Positions 8,382-18,254 of a stretch of 59,558 nt of DNA are shown here, piece by piece. The DNA comes from Flaviaestuariibacter sp. (GTDB taxonomy: Bacteria > Bacteroidota > Bacteroidia > Chitinophagales > Chitinophagaceae). Under the pieces are notes generated by a model, which was not told the origin of the DNA, ran no database searches, and saw only the letters and a list, made by a program, of their open reading frames with translations. The stretch spans positions 1 through 59,558 of the forward strand of contig JAOQAI010000001.1 of assembly GCA_025963645.1 (NCBI GenBank). Reading direction: 5' to 3'. Every line of letters starts with the position of its first letter. Positions within the stretch are counted from its first letter, which is position 1. Position numbers and translations under genes: made by a program.

Positions 8382-10452
8382 CTTCTATGGATATTTTATT
8401 GTGTAAGTAATTATAGGTTTCTACCTGCGAACGTATTGGTGGATGATTCTCTAAATGGATATACTCGTTGCTCAATTCGTTATCAAGGGTGCGGGCTTTC
8501 ACATTATCCTGCAGCTGGATATTGATAATATCGATCAACTCCTGCTTTATCCTGTGATCTAAAACCGGACAGGAGGCTTCTACACGGTGGTCCAGGTTAC
8601 GCGTCATCCAATCAGCTGAGGAAATATAAACTTTTTCTTTGCCGCCATTGTGAAAGATCCACACACGGGCATGTTCCAAATATTCATCCACAATGCTCAC
8701 GGATGTAATGGGCTCCTTAAACTTTTCCTGCTGGGACATCATGCAAAAAATACCGCGGATGATAAGCTTAATAACTACTCCTTCTTTCGCGGCCGCTGTC
8801 AATGCGTCAATCATTCCTTCGTCAGACAAGGAATTCATTTTGGCAATGATCATCCCTGTCTTTCCTTTTCGGGCAGCCTTTACTTCTGCTTCTATCAATT
8901 TAAGCAAGCCTTTCCGGGCAATGCCAGGGCTTGGCAAAATGGTGTCGCAGGCTTTTAAGAAATGTGTGCCTGCTTTATAATGTTCGATGTAATTGAAGAT
9001 GCGGTTAATATCTGACATGATGGTGCGGTTGGATGTCAGCAGGCAATGGTCTGCATAAAACTTTGCCGTGCTTTCATTCAGGTTGCCGGTGCTCACAAAG
9101 CCGTAGTGAATGATACGGTCCTGCACCCGTTTGCGGATCAGGCAAATTTTGGAATGCACTTTCATGTTCGGAATGCCGATCAGCACCTTCACGCCTTCAT
9201 CTTCCAGGCGCTCTTTCCAGGCGAGGTTGGCTTCCTCATCAAAGCGGGCTTTTATTTCCAGCATCACGGTTACCTGCTTGCCGTTTCGTACCGCATTGAT
9301 CAATGCATTAATAATCTTGGAATGGCTGGCAACGCGGTAGCAGGTGATCTTTATAGCGATCACATCCGGGTCGATGGCTGATTCACGTAACAGGTCGATC
9401 AATGGATTGAAAGAGTGGTAAGGAAAGTGCAGCATCACATCTCTTTCCAACACAACATCCGTAGTTCGGCGGTTGGCCAAAAGCGGATGATCAAAAGGCT
9501 TGCGGTTTACGGTTTGCTTCTCAAAAACCTGGTTCGGAAACTCGGTAAAATGCCGGAAGTTGTGAATGCGTCCGCCTGGTATAAGATTATCTCTTTTTGT
9601 AAGGTTTAGGCGCCGAATGATGTATTCCAGAAAGCCCGGCTCCATTTCTTTGTCATAAACAAAGCGAACGGGTTTTCCTTTGCGGCGGTTCTTTAGGCCC
9701 TTTTCCAGTTTTTGAATAAGCGTGGTGGATATGTCATTGTCAATATCTATTTCCGCATCGCGGGTTACCTTGAATATATTGGACTGGTATTGATCGTAGC
9801 CAAAAAAACTGAATATCTGTGGAAGGTTAAAGCGAATGATATCTTCCAGTAGAATAATATGCTTTGATTTGTCAGGAGAGGGAAGGAGCACAAACCGGTC
9901 ATTGAAACGCGTTGGCACTTCAATGACAGCATATTTCCTTTTCAAAGCGCTTTCCTTCTTCCACATCACCACACCCAGGTAAATGGACTTATCCCGCAGG
10001 TATGGAAAATCGGGGATGCTTTCAATCATCAGCGGGATTACATTCGCACTCACTTCTTCATCATAAAAAGCACGGACAAATTCGGCTTGCTCTTTTGTAA
10101 GGTTCTTTTCCGTAACCAGGAAAATATTTTGTTCGTTCAATTCCCGCAAAATGCCTTCCCAGATCCGGTTAAATTCGCTCTGTTGGTTCAACACCGTCAT
10201 CTGGATCTCTTCCAGAATTTCATTCGGTTTATCTTCATGGTGCGTTTTTGCTTTAGCACCGTATTGATTCATGCGTTTTAGGGTAGCCACCCGAACCCGG
10301 AAAAATTCATCCAGGTTATTAGAGAATATTCCTAAAAAACGGATCCGGGCCTGAAGGGGCACCGTAGGATCGGCAGCTTCCTGCAGCACACGGCCATTAA
10401 AAGAAAGCCAGCTAATGTCCCGCGGTATCAATTTTCGTTTCGATAGTGCCAT
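8362..10452 (-). CDS. ppk1: Polyphosphate kinase 1
   Basis: A 696-residue enzyme that reversibly polymerises the gamma phosphate of ATP into polyphosphate. The four-domain PPK1 layout is visible: N-terminal helical domain (RDISWLSFNGRVLQEA), head domain, and two phospholipase D-like C-terminal domains. The phospho-acceptor histidine is in KVHSKICLI near residue 431, and the second conserved histidine is in RNLDHRVEASCPV. The length is normal. It is followed directly by ppx with overlapping ends. ATG 10452 is the natural start (MALSKRKLIPRDISWL). Confidence 0.97.
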   Translation of the reverse strand: MALSKRKLIPRDISWLSFNGRVLQEAADPTVPLQARIRFLGIFSNNLDEFFRVRVATLKRMNQYGAKAKTHHEDKPNEILEEIQMTVLNQQSEFNRIWEGILRELNEQNIFLVTEKNLTKEQAEFVRAFYDEEVSANVIPLMIESIPDFPYLRDKSIYLGVVMWKKESALKRKYAVIEVPTRFNDRFVLLPSPDKSKHIILLEDIIRFNLPQIFSFFGYDQYQSNIFKVTRDAEIDIDNDISTTLIQKLEKGLKNRRKGKPVRFVYDKEMEPGFLEYIIRRLNLTKRDNLIPGGRIHNFRHFTEFPNQVFEKQTVNRKPFDHPLLANRRTTDVVLERDVMLHFPYHSFNPLIDLLRESAIDPDVIAIKITCYRVASHSKIINALINAVRNGKQVTVMLEIKARFDEEANLAWKERLEDEGVKVLIGIPNMKVHSKICLIRKRVQDRIIHYGFVSTGNLNESTAKFYADHCLLTSNRTIMSDINRIFNYIEHYKAGTHFLKACDTILPSPGIARKGLLKLIEAEVKAARKGKTGMIIAKMNSLSDEGMIDALTAAAKEGVVIKLIIRGIFCMMSQQEKFKEPITSVSIVDEYLEHARVWIFHNGGKEKVYISSADWMTRNLDHRVEASCPVLDHRIKQELIDIINIQLQDNVKARTLDNELSNEYIHLENHPPIRSQVETYNYLHNKISIEVENSSD

Positions 10453-10497
10453 GCTGTAAATTGGTCTTTAAAAATAAACCGCAGCTTGTGCAATGTG

Positions 10498-10992
10498 TTA
10501 AATCGCATTGTTTAATCTATTAATAATATTTGTGGAGGAAAACCCTTCCTTAATAGGGTTAATAATAACCTTGCCACCTGCGGCGATCACTTCTTTGGCG
10601 CCTACTATATCTTCTACTTTGTAATCACCGCCCTTCACCAGAACATCGGGAAGCAGGTTTCGGATCAACTCGAGAGGTGTCTCCTCATCAAAAATCACCA
10701 CCGCATCCACCATACAAAGTGATGCCAATAACAAAGCACGGCTATCCTGCGAATTGATTGGCCGGTGTTCTCCTTTTAATTTTTTTACCGAGCTGTCTGC
10801 GTTTACTGCAACAATTAAGTAATTAGCTTGTTCAGAGGCTTCCGATAAGGAAGCTATATGCCCGGCGTGTAAAATGTCGAAGCAACCATTGGTAAAAGCT
10901 ACTGTCTTTCCAGGCAGCCGCCATTGCGCCACCCGAAACTGTAATTCTTTAAGCGTTAGAATCTTTTGGGGCAGGCTGTTCGCTACTTTCAC
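10498..10992 (-). CDS. rfaE2: Heptose-1-phosphate adenylyltransferase (HldE C-terminal type)
   Basis: A single-domain nucleotidyltransferase of about 164 residues with TNGCFDILHAGH (HxGH motif), LIVAVNADSSVKKLKG, LLPDVLVKGGDY and the GFSSTNII ending. It matches the stand-alone ADP-D-glycero-beta-D-manno-heptose synthase domain of HldE/RfaE2, used for LPS core heptose. There is no in-frame ATG before the HxGH motif. I take GTG 10992, which gives MKVANSLPQKILTLKEL; a TTG at 11028 is the other option. Either start overlaps the 3' end of the upstream membrane-protein gene. Confidence 0.88.
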   Translation of the reverse strand: MKVANSLPQKILTLKELQFRVAQWRLPGKTVAFTNGCFDILHAGHIASLSEASEQANYLIVAVNADSSVKKLKGEHRPINSQDSRALLLASLCMVDAVVIFDEETPLELIRNLLPDVLVKGGDYKVEDIVGAKEVIAAGGKVIINPIKEGFSSTNIINRLNNAI

Positions 10993-11995
10993 TTTTTTTA
11001 TTTTTATTAAAGTACGATAAAAGACCAAAGCAAACCAAGCCGCCTATTAAAATGATGAGGGTTTGGAAGGACCATAGCAACCACCCCAACGCATTCCCGA
11101 TAGTGTCTTCATCCAGTCCGTACCAGCCCATAAGCTTGGCAACGATCCAGGCATAGGCTCCAATGCCTCCCGGCGCGATCAACATGCCCACGCTTCCTAA
11201 AGCAAGGGCGGTAACCCCGCCACCGATGCCAAGATGGCTTGTTTCCTGCAACGAGTAGATACCAATGGTTGTTCCGGCGAGATAGCAGAGCCAGATAAAG
11301 ATGGTATGGAAAAGGAATAGTCCTTTGTGTTGTACCTGACGGATGCTGCTCAACCCATGCAAGATGCCGGCTAGCACGTGCTTGATCTTTGCGACCGCAT
11401 TGACATGCGCAAATTTTCTGAGTAAATAAAACGATAAGAGTAGGAAAAGCGCCAGGCTTCCCAGTACCACCAGCACTTTTCGCGAGGAAGTGTGCCCGGA
11501 GGCATCTCTGAAAAGTGATGTGAATTTGGCGCCAATATGTTCATTGATAATATCGCCCTGAAAAATAAGGGCACTGGCAAAAACCACTAAAAGGCATATA
11601 ACATCAACAGCCCGCTCCATTACAATGGTGCCTACCAGCCGGTCCACCCGCACTTTTTCATAACGGGCAAGCATCGAACATTTTACTACCTCTCCTAAAC
11701 GGGGCACGCCGGCATTAACCAGATACCCGATCATAACAGCCGCAAAAACATTAAAATTGGAGGGCTTGTAGCCCATTGGCTCCATTAATATCTTCCAGCG
11801 CAATGCACGGCTATAGTGGGAAAGAAGCAGCAAAAGTAAAGCCGGTATAACCAGCCAATGCTTTGCCCTTGAAAGCGCATCCTTTATTTGCGCCCATTGT
11901 TCTTCATGAATATCTTTTACCGAAAGCCAGACAAAGAAAAAACCAAGGCAAACAAAAAAGAGGTATTGAAATATGGTAAGGATATATTTCTTCAT
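10949..11995 (-). CDS. YbhN/UPF0104-like membrane protein (LPG-synthase TM fold)
   Basis: A polytopic membrane protein of about 348 residues with roughly eight helices. HYSRALRWKILMEPMGY, GYLVNAGVPRLGEVVKCSML and the late APGGIGAYAWIVAKLMG segment are hallmarks of the lysylphosphatidylglycerol-synthase transmembrane (UPF0104) family. Relatives act as lipid flippases or transport lipid-linked intermediates; this member lacks the C-terminal aminoacyltransferase domain, so lipid lysylation is unlikely. ATG 11995 (MKKYILTIFQYLFF) starts right before the first helix; the longer upstream frame runs into panD. It sits between panD and rfaE2 with short or overlapping junctions, suggesting an envelope-related operon. 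Confidence 0.82.
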   Translation of the reverse strand: MKKYILTIFQYLFFVCLGFFFVWLSVKDIHEEQWAQIKDALSRAKHWLVIPALLLLLLSHYSRALRWKILMEPMGYKPSNFNVFAAVMIGYLVNAGVPRLGEVVKCSMLARYEKVRVDRLVGTIVMERAVDVICLLVVFASALIFQGDIINEHIGAKFTSLFRDASGHTSSRKVLVVLGSLALFLLLSFYLLRKFAHVNAVAKIKHVLAGILHGLSSIRQVQHKGLFLFHTIFIWLCYLAGTTIGIYSLQETSHLGIGGGVTALALGSVGMLIAPGGIGAYAWIVAKLMGWYGLDEDTIGNALGWLLWSFQTLIILIGGLVCFGLLSYFNKNKKSESSEQPAPKDSNA

Positions 11996-12032
11996 CAAGC
12001 AATAAACATACAATGATAAAAGAATACGTGAC

Positions 12033-12380
12033 TTAAAGTTTGTTGCCCTCTTTTGGAAACACGATCCAGGGCTTGAAGATTTTGGCGGCTTCAAAGTCCA
12101 TCATCGCGTAAGAAATGATGACGACAACGTCGCCCATCATGCCTTTGCGGGCCGCCGGTCCGTTTAAGCAACAGACACCCGATCCTCTTTTCCCCTTTAT
12201 TAAATAGGTATCAAGTCGTTCCCCGTTGTTTACGTTAACAACAGTGATCTTTTCATTTTCGATCATATTGGCTGCTTCCATCAGGTTTTCATCCAGTGTA
12301 AGGCTGCCAACATAATTCAGGTTGGCTTCTGTGATAATGGCCCGGTGCACCTTAGATTTTAAGATTTCGATATTCATCAT
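12033..12380 (-). CDS. panD: Aspartate 1-decarboxylase
   Basis: A 115-residue pyruvoyl-dependent enzyme that makes beta-alanine for pantothenate. The self-cleavage site Gly25-Ser26 is in [14 protein letters not shown]; cleavage creates the pyruvoyl group on the serine. The N-terminal [26 protein letters not shown] and the C-terminal [10 protein letters not shown] segments are all conserved. Two ATG codons lie in tandem at the start. Downstream on the same strand are the YbhN-like protein and rfaE2. Confidence 0.97.
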   Translation of the reverse strand: MMNIEILKSKVHRAIITEANLNYVGSLTLDENLMEAANMIENEKITVVNVNNGERLDTYLIKGKRGSGVCCLNGPAARKGMMGDVVVIISYAMMDFEAAKIFKPWIVFPKEGNKL

Positions 12381-12510
12381 AGAAGTGCAAAAATAATGGA
12401 AGTCGCTACGCTATGAAGCACCAGGTGAAGCATTACACGAAACGAGGTGACTATTTTTATTTATTATTACCCTTAGTAGATTTGCATTTGAAATTATCAT
12501 TTTTAACAAC

Positions 12511-12537
12511 CTTGTTTTTTACTTGGCACTAATCTTG
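12511..12537 (+). promoter_or_regulatory. Bacteroidota-type promoter of the barrel gene
   Basis: TTG at 12512 and TAATCTTG at 12530-12537 fit the Bacteroidota -33 TTTG / -7 TAnnTTTG pattern, about 30 bases before the ATG at 12569. The fit is by eye. Confidence 0.4.
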
Positions 12538-12568
12538 AAAACTGACATTTTTTAAAACTACTTCTTTT

Positions 12569-13156
12569 ATGAAATGGAAATTACCTATTCTCGCCGCACT
12601 GCTGATTACAGCACAATCCTCAATGGCACAATTAAAATTTGGTGTAAAAGCCGGTGTCAATATTTCCAAAATTGACGGCAAGTCTTTCAAAGATGAATTT
12701 GGCTATGGGTATTTACTTGGCGGGTTTGCCAATATTGGTTTGGGCGGGAAGCTTAGTATACAGCCGGAGGTGCTGTTAAGCCAAAGCCAGAATAAAGTGG
12801 ATAATGACTTCAACGCGATCTACCAGAATGCTTTTGCGGATGCCAGCTCCGGCAATGTAAAATTGAATTACTTATCGATCCCGATCCTATTGGATTACAA
12901 GCTGAATAAACTGATCTCCCTGCAAGCCGGGCCACAGTTCAGTGTATTAATCAACAAGGACAAAACAGCCTTGCAAAACGGACAAAATGCTTTCGATAAT
13001 GGCGACTTGTCGCTTGTTGCCGGCCCGAGCATTCATTTAGGAGGAATTAATATTACCGGTCGTTACGGCATTGGACTTAATAATATTAACGACATTGATG
13101 ACAAAGACAAATGGAAAAGCCAGGCCATCCAGTTGTCGTTAGGGCTTCGGTTTTAA
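12569..13156 (+). CDS. Outer-membrane beta-barrel protein (OMP_b-brl family)
   Basis: A 195-residue secreted protein with a signal peptide ending in SSMAQ at about 20. Alternating amphipathic strands follow, and the opening LKFGVKAGVNISKIDG plus a terminal aromatic (LSLGLRF) are typical of the small porin-like barrels (PF13568 type) common in Bacteroidota. No substrate can be assigned. It is monocistronic, with a promoter-like sequence upstream and a strong hairpin terminator 25 bases after the stop. Confidence 0.85.
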   Translation: MKWKLPILAALLITAQSSMAQLKFGVKAGVNISKIDGKSFKDEFGYGYLLGGFANIGLGGKLSIQPEVLLSQSQNKVDNDFNAIYQNAFADASSGNVKLNYLSIPILLDYKLNKLISLQAGPQFSVLINKDKTALQNGQNAFDNGDLSLVAGPSIHLGGINITGRYGIGLNNINDIDDKDKWKSQAIQLSLGLRF

Positions 13157-13180
13157 AACCCTTGCACCATTCTTTATTAT

Positions 13181-13212
13181 TCCCCTGCTTCGGCAGGGGA
13201 ATTTTGTTTTTG
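13181..13212 (+). terminator. Rho-independent terminator
   Basis: TCCCCTGC-TTCG-GCAGGGGA stem (13181-13200) with a UUCG tetraloop followed by ATTTTGTTTTT, directly after the barrel gene. Confidence 0.85.
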
Positions 13213-13350
13213 TGGGATTCCAGGATACCATGTTTAATATCTTTCAGAAAATGGTTTCCGCTTTAACTTTACCGATTCTGAGCCAGAACCGCTCCTTTGC
13301 CAACATTAAACAAAATAACCTTGAGCTATAGATTGAAGCCCGAAGATGAT

Positions 13351-15717
13351 ATGGATTTTTTACCCATCATTCCACTGAATGAGAATGACGGAGAGATCTT
13401 CGATAGCACTACTGTTCCGGAAGAGTTAACGCTTCTGCCACTTCGTAATACCGTCCTTTTTCCCGGTGTGGTTCTGCCTATCACGGTAGGTCGCGATAAA
13501 AGCATCAAAGCAGTGAACGACGCGTATAAAGGAGACAAACTAATAGGCGTGATCGCCCAAAAAGACAGCAATATTGAAGATCCGGCTGTTGGCGACCTGG
13601 AAACAATTGGTACCGTGGCTAAGATCGTGAAGCAGATCAAAATGCCGGACGGCGGCATCACCATCATCATTCAAGGCAAAACCCGTTTTGAAGTAGAAGC
13701 AGTGACTTCGGAAGAGCCATATTTCAAAGCGAAGATCAAGATACTGCAGGAGGAGGAAGCTTCCACGGAGCCTGATTTCATTGCTTATGTAGATAATATC
13801 AAAGACCTGGCTACGGATATCATCCAGCTTTCGCCAAACATTCCATCAGAAGCATCGGTGATACTGCGCAATATCGAAAATCCTTCCTTTCTCATACATT
13901 TCGTATCCAGTAATCTAAATACGGACGTAAAAGAAAAGCAGCGCCTGCTCACGATAAACAGTATCGGGGAACGGGCAGATATTTTGATGCAGTTGCTCCA
14001 TAAGGAACTACAGTTTGCTGAATTGAAAAACAAGGTCACCAATAAAACAAAGGCCGAATTAGACAAGCAGCAACGCGATTATTTCCTGCAGCAACAATTA
14101 AAAAGCATTAAGGAAGAATTAGGCGGAGATGTAAACGAACGGGAAGTAAAGGAGATGCAGAAGAAAGCAGAGGGGAAAAAATGGTCAGCGGCTGCCAAGG
14201 AAATGTTCAAGAAAGGAGCGGAGAAGCTGGAGCGCATGCACCCAAGCACTCCCGACTATTCCATTGTGTATAATCACCTGGATTTAATGCTTGATCTTCC
14301 CTGGGAAGATTATACGGAAGATAAATACGATCTGAAGAAAGCGAAAGCCATTCTTGATGCCGACCATTACGGAATGGATAAGATCAAGGAACGCATACTG
14401 GAATACCTGGCGGTATTGAAATTAAAGGGAGACATGAAAAGCCCGATCCTTTGCTTTTTTGGACCTCCCGGCATTGGTAAAACCTCTTTAGGTAAAAGCA
14501 TTGCCAACGCCATTGGCCGGAAATATGTGCGGTTGAGCCTTGGTGGCATTCATGATGAAAGCGAGATCCGCGGCCACCGCAAAACCTATATTGGCGCCAT
14601 GCCAGGGCGCATTGTTCAATCTATCCGTAAGGTCAAATCATCCAACCCCGTGATGATCTTGGATGAAATTGATAAAGTGGGAAGCGATCATCGCGGCGAT
14701 CCTAGTAGCGCCATGCTGGAAGTACTCGACCCGGAACAAAACAACACGTTCTACGATAATTACCTGGAGCTGGAATATGACTTAAGTAAAGTGTTGTTCA
14801 TTGCTACGGCTAATAGTCTGCAAACCATTCAGCCGGCGCTTCGTGACCGTTTGGAAATTATAGAATTAAGCGGCTATGCCGTAGAAGAAAAGATTGAAAT
14901 AGCGAAGCGCCATCTTTTACCTAAGCAACGTGAAGCGCATGGTTTAAAGGATAGCAAGTTCAAGATCAACGATAAGGTCATTGAGAAAATTATTGAGGAT
15001 TATACCAGGGAAAGCGGTGTGCGGGAGTTAGACCGTCAATTGGCATCTATCATGCGCAACCAGGCTAAGCAATTAGCCATGAAAGGCACGTTGAAGATGA
15101 ACCTGACCAATGCTGATATTGAGCGCATTCTTGGGCGTTCCCGTTACTCCAATGAGCTTTACAAAACCGCTAATATGGCGGGTGTAGCCGTGGGTTTAGC
15201 ATATACCTATGTTGGCGGTGATATCCTTTTTATCGAAACAACATTGAGCGATGGCAAGGCAGATTTAAAGCTTACCGGCAACCTTGGTAATGTGATGAAA
15301 GAAAGCGCTTCAACAGCTCTATCTTATTTACAGGCAAATGCAAAGCGTTACGGGCTTGAGCCAGGAATCTTTGAAAAGAAAACAGCGCATGTGCATGTGC
15401 CGGAAGGTGCTGTGCCAAAAGACGGCCCGAGTGCCGGTGTTACTATGCTGACAGCGTTAACTTCGGCTTATACCGGCAGAAAAGTGCGTCCTTACCTGGG
15501 AATGACAGGAGAAATCACTTTGCGTGGACAAGTATTACCCGTTGGCGGCATTAAAGAAAAAGTACTGGCTGCGAAACGTGCCGGTCTGAAGGAACTGATT
15601 CTTTGCTGGCAGAATGAAAAAGATGTGCAGGAGATCAATCCTGATTATATAAAAGGGGTGACGTTTCATTTTGTAAAGACCATGAATCAGGTGCTGGACT
15701 TGGCCTTGCAGGATTAA
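13351..15717 (+). CDS. lon: ATP-dependent protease Lon
   Basis: A Lon protease of about 788 residues. The N-terminal LAN substrate-binding domain starts at LTLLPLRNTVLFPGVVLPI. The AAA+ module has Walker A GPPGIGKTSLGKS and Walker B VMILDEIDK. The C-terminal serine-lysine protease domain has the catalytic serine in PKDGPSAGVTM (near residue 695) and the lysine in GGIKEKVLAAKRAG. It degrades misfolded and regulatory proteins in the cytosol. The frame opens at a TTG at 13297, but ATG 13351 (MDFLPIIPLNEND) is the better start. porQ follows 24 bases after the stop. Confidence 0.97.
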   Translation: MDFLPIIPLNENDGEIFDSTTVPEELTLLPLRNTVLFPGVVLPITVGRDKSIKAVNDAYKGDKLIGVIAQKDSNIEDPAVGDLETIGTVAKIVKQIKMPDGGITIIIQGKTRFEVEAVTSEEPYFKAKIKILQEEEASTEPDFIAYVDNIKDLATDIIQLSPNIPSEASVILRNIENPSFLIHFVSSNLNTDVKEKQRLLTINSIGERADILMQLLHKELQFAELKNKVTNKTKAELDKQQRDYFLQQQLKSIKEELGGDVNEREVKEMQKKAEGKKWSAAAKEMFKKGAEKLERMHPSTPDYSIVYNHLDLMLDLPWEDYTEDKYDLKKAKAILDADHYGMDKIKERILEYLAVLKLKGDMKSPILCFFGPPGIGKTSLGKSIANAIGRKYVRLSLGGIHDESEIRGHRKTYIGAMPGRIVQSIRKVKSSNPVMILDEIDKVGSDHRGDPSSAMLEVLDPEQNNTFYDNYLELEYDLSKVLFIATANSLQTIQPALRDRLEIIELSGYAVEEKIEIAKRHLLPKQREAHGLKDSKFKINDKVIEKIIEDYTRESGVRELDRQLASIMRNQAKQLAMKGTLKMNLTNADIERILGRSRYSNELYKTANMAGVAVGLAYTYVGGDILFIETTLSDGKADLKLTGNLGNVMKESASTALSYLQANAKRYGLEPGIFEKKTAHVHVPEGAVPKDGPSAGVTMLTALTSAYTGRKVRPYLGMTGEITLRGQVLPVGGIKEKVLAAKRAGLKELILCWQNEKDVQEINPDYIKGVTFHFVKTMNQVLDLALQD

Positions 15718-15741
15718 ATTCATAGCTTGGGTCTCTATAAA

Positions 15742-16770
15742 ATGTTTCAATTGCTGCGTTTTCTTTTTATCTTTTTCTTTATGGCAGTTGGTGCGACCGT
15801 CAATGCGCAAACGCTTGGCGGCGGGTCTGTTTATAATTTTTTAAAGCTGCCGCAATCGCCACTTCTGAGTGCCGCCGGTGGCGTCAATGTTTCTTACACA
15901 CCTAAGGATGTGGCCTTCGCCATGAACAATCCTGCCTTGTTGAATGAAGCCCTTCATCTGCAAGGAGCTGCAAACTTCAATGCGTATTTCGCCGGAATAA
16001 AAGCCTATCAATTAGCAGGTGGTTATCATTCCAATAAATGGAAAACTACATTTGGCGGGGCTATTTCTTACCTGGATTATGGGAATATTAATCAAACAGA
16101 CGCGTCTGGAATGGAGCAAGGTTCCTTTCGCCCAAAGGATTTTGTGCTGCAGGTTTCGGCAGCAAAAACTTACCTGGAGAAATGGCACTATGGATTAAGC
16201 GGCAAGCTGATTCACTCTTCTTACGAGCAATTCCGTTCTACCGGGTTGGCATTTGATTTCGGGCTTTTGTATAACGATACTGCCAACCTGTTTTCCGCAG
16301 GCATTGTTGCAAAGAATATGGGTGCTCAGCTATCTACCTATAATGGAGAGCGGGAAGAACTGCCCTTTGATCTGCAGATCGGCATCACCAAGCGATTGGC
16401 TAAAGCTCCCTTTGGCTTTTCTCTCACCTTGCAACAAGCGCATCGTTTTGATACCGACTACAACGACACCACCTTCAACAACGAAAATAACTTCACTAAA
16501 AAGCCTTCATTTTCTACCCGCCTTTTCAATCATTTTATTCTGGCCACTCATATTTTTTTTGGGAGGAATCTTGAAGCCACATTGGGGTACAATGTTCTCC
16601 GTAGAAGCGAGTTGAATTTGGGAACTTCCGGGAATGGGTTAAATGGCTTCTCCGCAGGATTTAAAGCAAAGTTCAGCAGACTGGAGGTTCAGTATGCCAG
16701 GGCTTATTTCGGCAGGAGCGGGGCGTATAATCAGTTTGGGATCGGGGTGAATTTGACGAAAAAATTGTAA
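15742..16770 (+). CDS. porQ: Type IX secretion system protein PorQ
   Basis: An outer-membrane protein of about 342 residues with a signal peptide (AVGATVNAQ, cut near residue 23). The mature start GGGSVYNFLKLPQSPLLSAAGG and AFAMNNPALLN are characteristic of PorQ, a barrel of the PorV/FadL fold. In Porphyromonas PorQ belongs to the PorU-PorV-PorQ-PorZ attachment complex that processes T9SS cargo at the surface. This fits the T9SS cargo encoded elsewhere in the window. ATG 15742 gives the signal peptide; a TTG at 15727 extends the frame without need. Confidence 0.85.
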   Translation: MFQLLRFLFIFFFMAVGATVNAQTLGGGSVYNFLKLPQSPLLSAAGGVNVSYTPKDVAFAMNNPALLNEALHLQGAANFNAYFAGIKAYQLAGGYHSNKWKTTFGGAISYLDYGNINQTDASGMEQGSFRPKDFVLQVSAAKTYLEKWHYGLSGKLIHSSYEQFRSTGLAFDFGLLYNDTANLFSAGIVAKNMGAQLSTYNGEREELPFDLQIGITKRLAKAPFGFSLTLQQAHRFDTDYNDTTFNNENNFTKKPSFSTRLFNHFILATHIFFGRNLEATLGYNVLRRSELNLGTSGNGLNGFSAGFKAKFSRLEVQYARAYFGRSGAYNQFGIGVNLTKKL

Positions 16771-16774
16771 AATT

Positions 16775-18241
16775 TTAGTCTTTGATAAAAACTAATGAAT
16801 CCTTTTGAATTGTAAGCTTTTGTTGAAATTCACTGTTTAATAAAATTTTCAGAATATTTACATTACTCATCTGTTCATACCAACCTCCATATTTATTAGA
16901 TGGCAAATGCACTGCAATTAAATTGCTAAAAACCAGAGTTTTATCAAAGTTGCCTTCAAATTGTCTAAAGCCGTGATCACTGATTAAAAGTATTATTGGA
17001 GGTTGTTTGGATTTAGTTATTATCCAATCAATTAATTCTAAGTAAATTCTATTTGAATATTGCAAATATTCTAAGTAATCATTTTGATTCATTTTTTCTT
17101 CCCACATTTTGCTGAGTTGTTCATTTTGTTTTCCGTCCTTATCAAAGTAATAAGGATAATGAGGTAACGTTAAGTGGGTGTAGACAAACTTTGGATTTAT
17201 TTCATTTGTGGTGACTATATCCTTTGTTGCCTTTATTAACATTTTATTATTGTGGAAGTTTTCAAATTGTCGATTCTTCAAAGACAAAATTCCCTTTGTG
17301 TACAAATGATAACCAATATCCTTCATTAATCTCTGTAACAAAGTCTGCTCAGTAATGAACATTTTCTCATCACTATAAAATGGAGAATTGGTTAGGGGTT
17401 CTTGATTTGCAACTCTAAAATTAGAAAAATTAAAAACTTTATAGCTTATGGGTAGGAGTCTTAAAAATTCATTCTCATCAATAGCATTAAAACATCGAGC
17501 TATGTCCTTAGTGTTTAAATTTTCCTTTACATTTTTAAGATATTGCATATTGAACAATGAAGCCATTGAGTATTCCGTAGGATTGTAATTTGAAGTGGTG
17601 TTTTTAATAACATTAAACTCTCTTTTTTTTAGTTGTTCAAAAAAATTCCTATTATCAAAGCCCATACTAAGCAATTCCCGATTACCTGCGTATTCATCCG
17701 CTACAATCAAATAAATATCCGGTGTAGCACAGGTATCACATTTAGTTAGCCTCGAAGAATAATCAGTTACTATAGGGTTTGCTTGAAAGAGGAATGTAAA
17801 TTGCCCAATATCAAGCAGGAGTAGAATTACAAATAAGAAGTTTAAGTACTTAGTTATTGTATAAAAAAGCTTTGTGGACTTCTTTAAATAAATAAAAGTT
17901 ACAACAAGGCTTATAACCAATAAAAGCAAGATCACGGAATACTTTCCAAGAAAGCTAACAGGGCTCTTTTTCAGAACATCGAAAGCAGCACCAAAGAAAA
18001 AATTGATAGAAAGAATGAAAAAGGTAAATAACGCTGCTTTGTTAATTGATCTCAGGAAGTAATAAGCCATGGCTGTTGATAGAATGGCGAAACCGGTGTA
18101 TTGACAAACAAGGAGCAAGCAATCGGTAACGGGCACCAGGTCATAGTTCTCTACGTATCCGTGAAAGACAAAAAATATTATTAGTAATATTAAATAGTAA
18201 GGCTTTAGTAATAAGTTATTTTTGAATGTAAGTTTCTGCAT
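16775..18241 (-). CDS. AlkP-superfamily (sulfatase-like) membrane protein, copy 1
   Basis: A 488-residue protein with five N-terminal membrane helices (to about residue 160) and an exported alkaline-phosphatase/sulfatase-fold domain. DIYLIVADEYAG supplies the first acidic metal ligands, NYNPTEYSMASLFNMQYL contains the likely Thr/Ser nucleophile region, THLTLPHYPYYFD and LLISDHGFRQ supply histidine and Asp-His ligands. This layout resembles phosphoethanolamine or glycerol-phosphate transferases (EptA/LtaS type), although family members can also be hydrolases. It is a paralogue of the next gene, 13 bases away. The pair diverges from the phosphonate operon, suggesting transfer of a phospho- or phosphono-group at the cell surface. 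Visibly AT-richer than lon or porQ. Confidence 0.7.
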   Translation of the reverse strand: MQKLTFKNNLLLKPYYLILLIIFFVFHGYVENYDLVPVTDCLLLVCQYTGFAILSTAMAYYFLRSINKAALFTFFILSINFFFGAAFDVLKKSPVSFLGKYSVILLLLVISLVVTFIYLKKSTKLFYTITKYLNFLFVILLLLDIGQFTFLFQANPIVTDYSSRLTKCDTCATPDIYLIVADEYAGNRELLSMGFDNRNFFEQLKKREFNVIKNTTSNYNPTEYSMASLFNMQYLKNVKENLNTKDIARCFNAIDENEFLRLLPISYKVFNFSNFRVANQEPLTNSPFYSDEKMFITEQTLLQRLMKDIGYHLYTKGILSLKNRQFENFHNNKMLIKATKDIVTTNEINPKFVYTHLTLPHYPYYFDKDGKQNEQLSKMWEEKMNQNDYLEYLQYSNRIYLELIDWIITKSKQPPIILLISDHGFRQFEGNFDKTLVFSNLIAVHLPSNKYGGWYEQMSNVNILKILLNSEFQQKLTIQKDSLVFIKD

Positions 18242-18254
18242 TGGCTCCAGTTCA

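Noticed and set aside
10949..11028. TTG start for rfaE2 that would overlap the upstream gene by 80 bases
   Set aside because: GTG 10992 gives a normal N-terminus for the stand-alone enzyme with a smaller overlap; the longer lysine-rich extension is not expected for the family.
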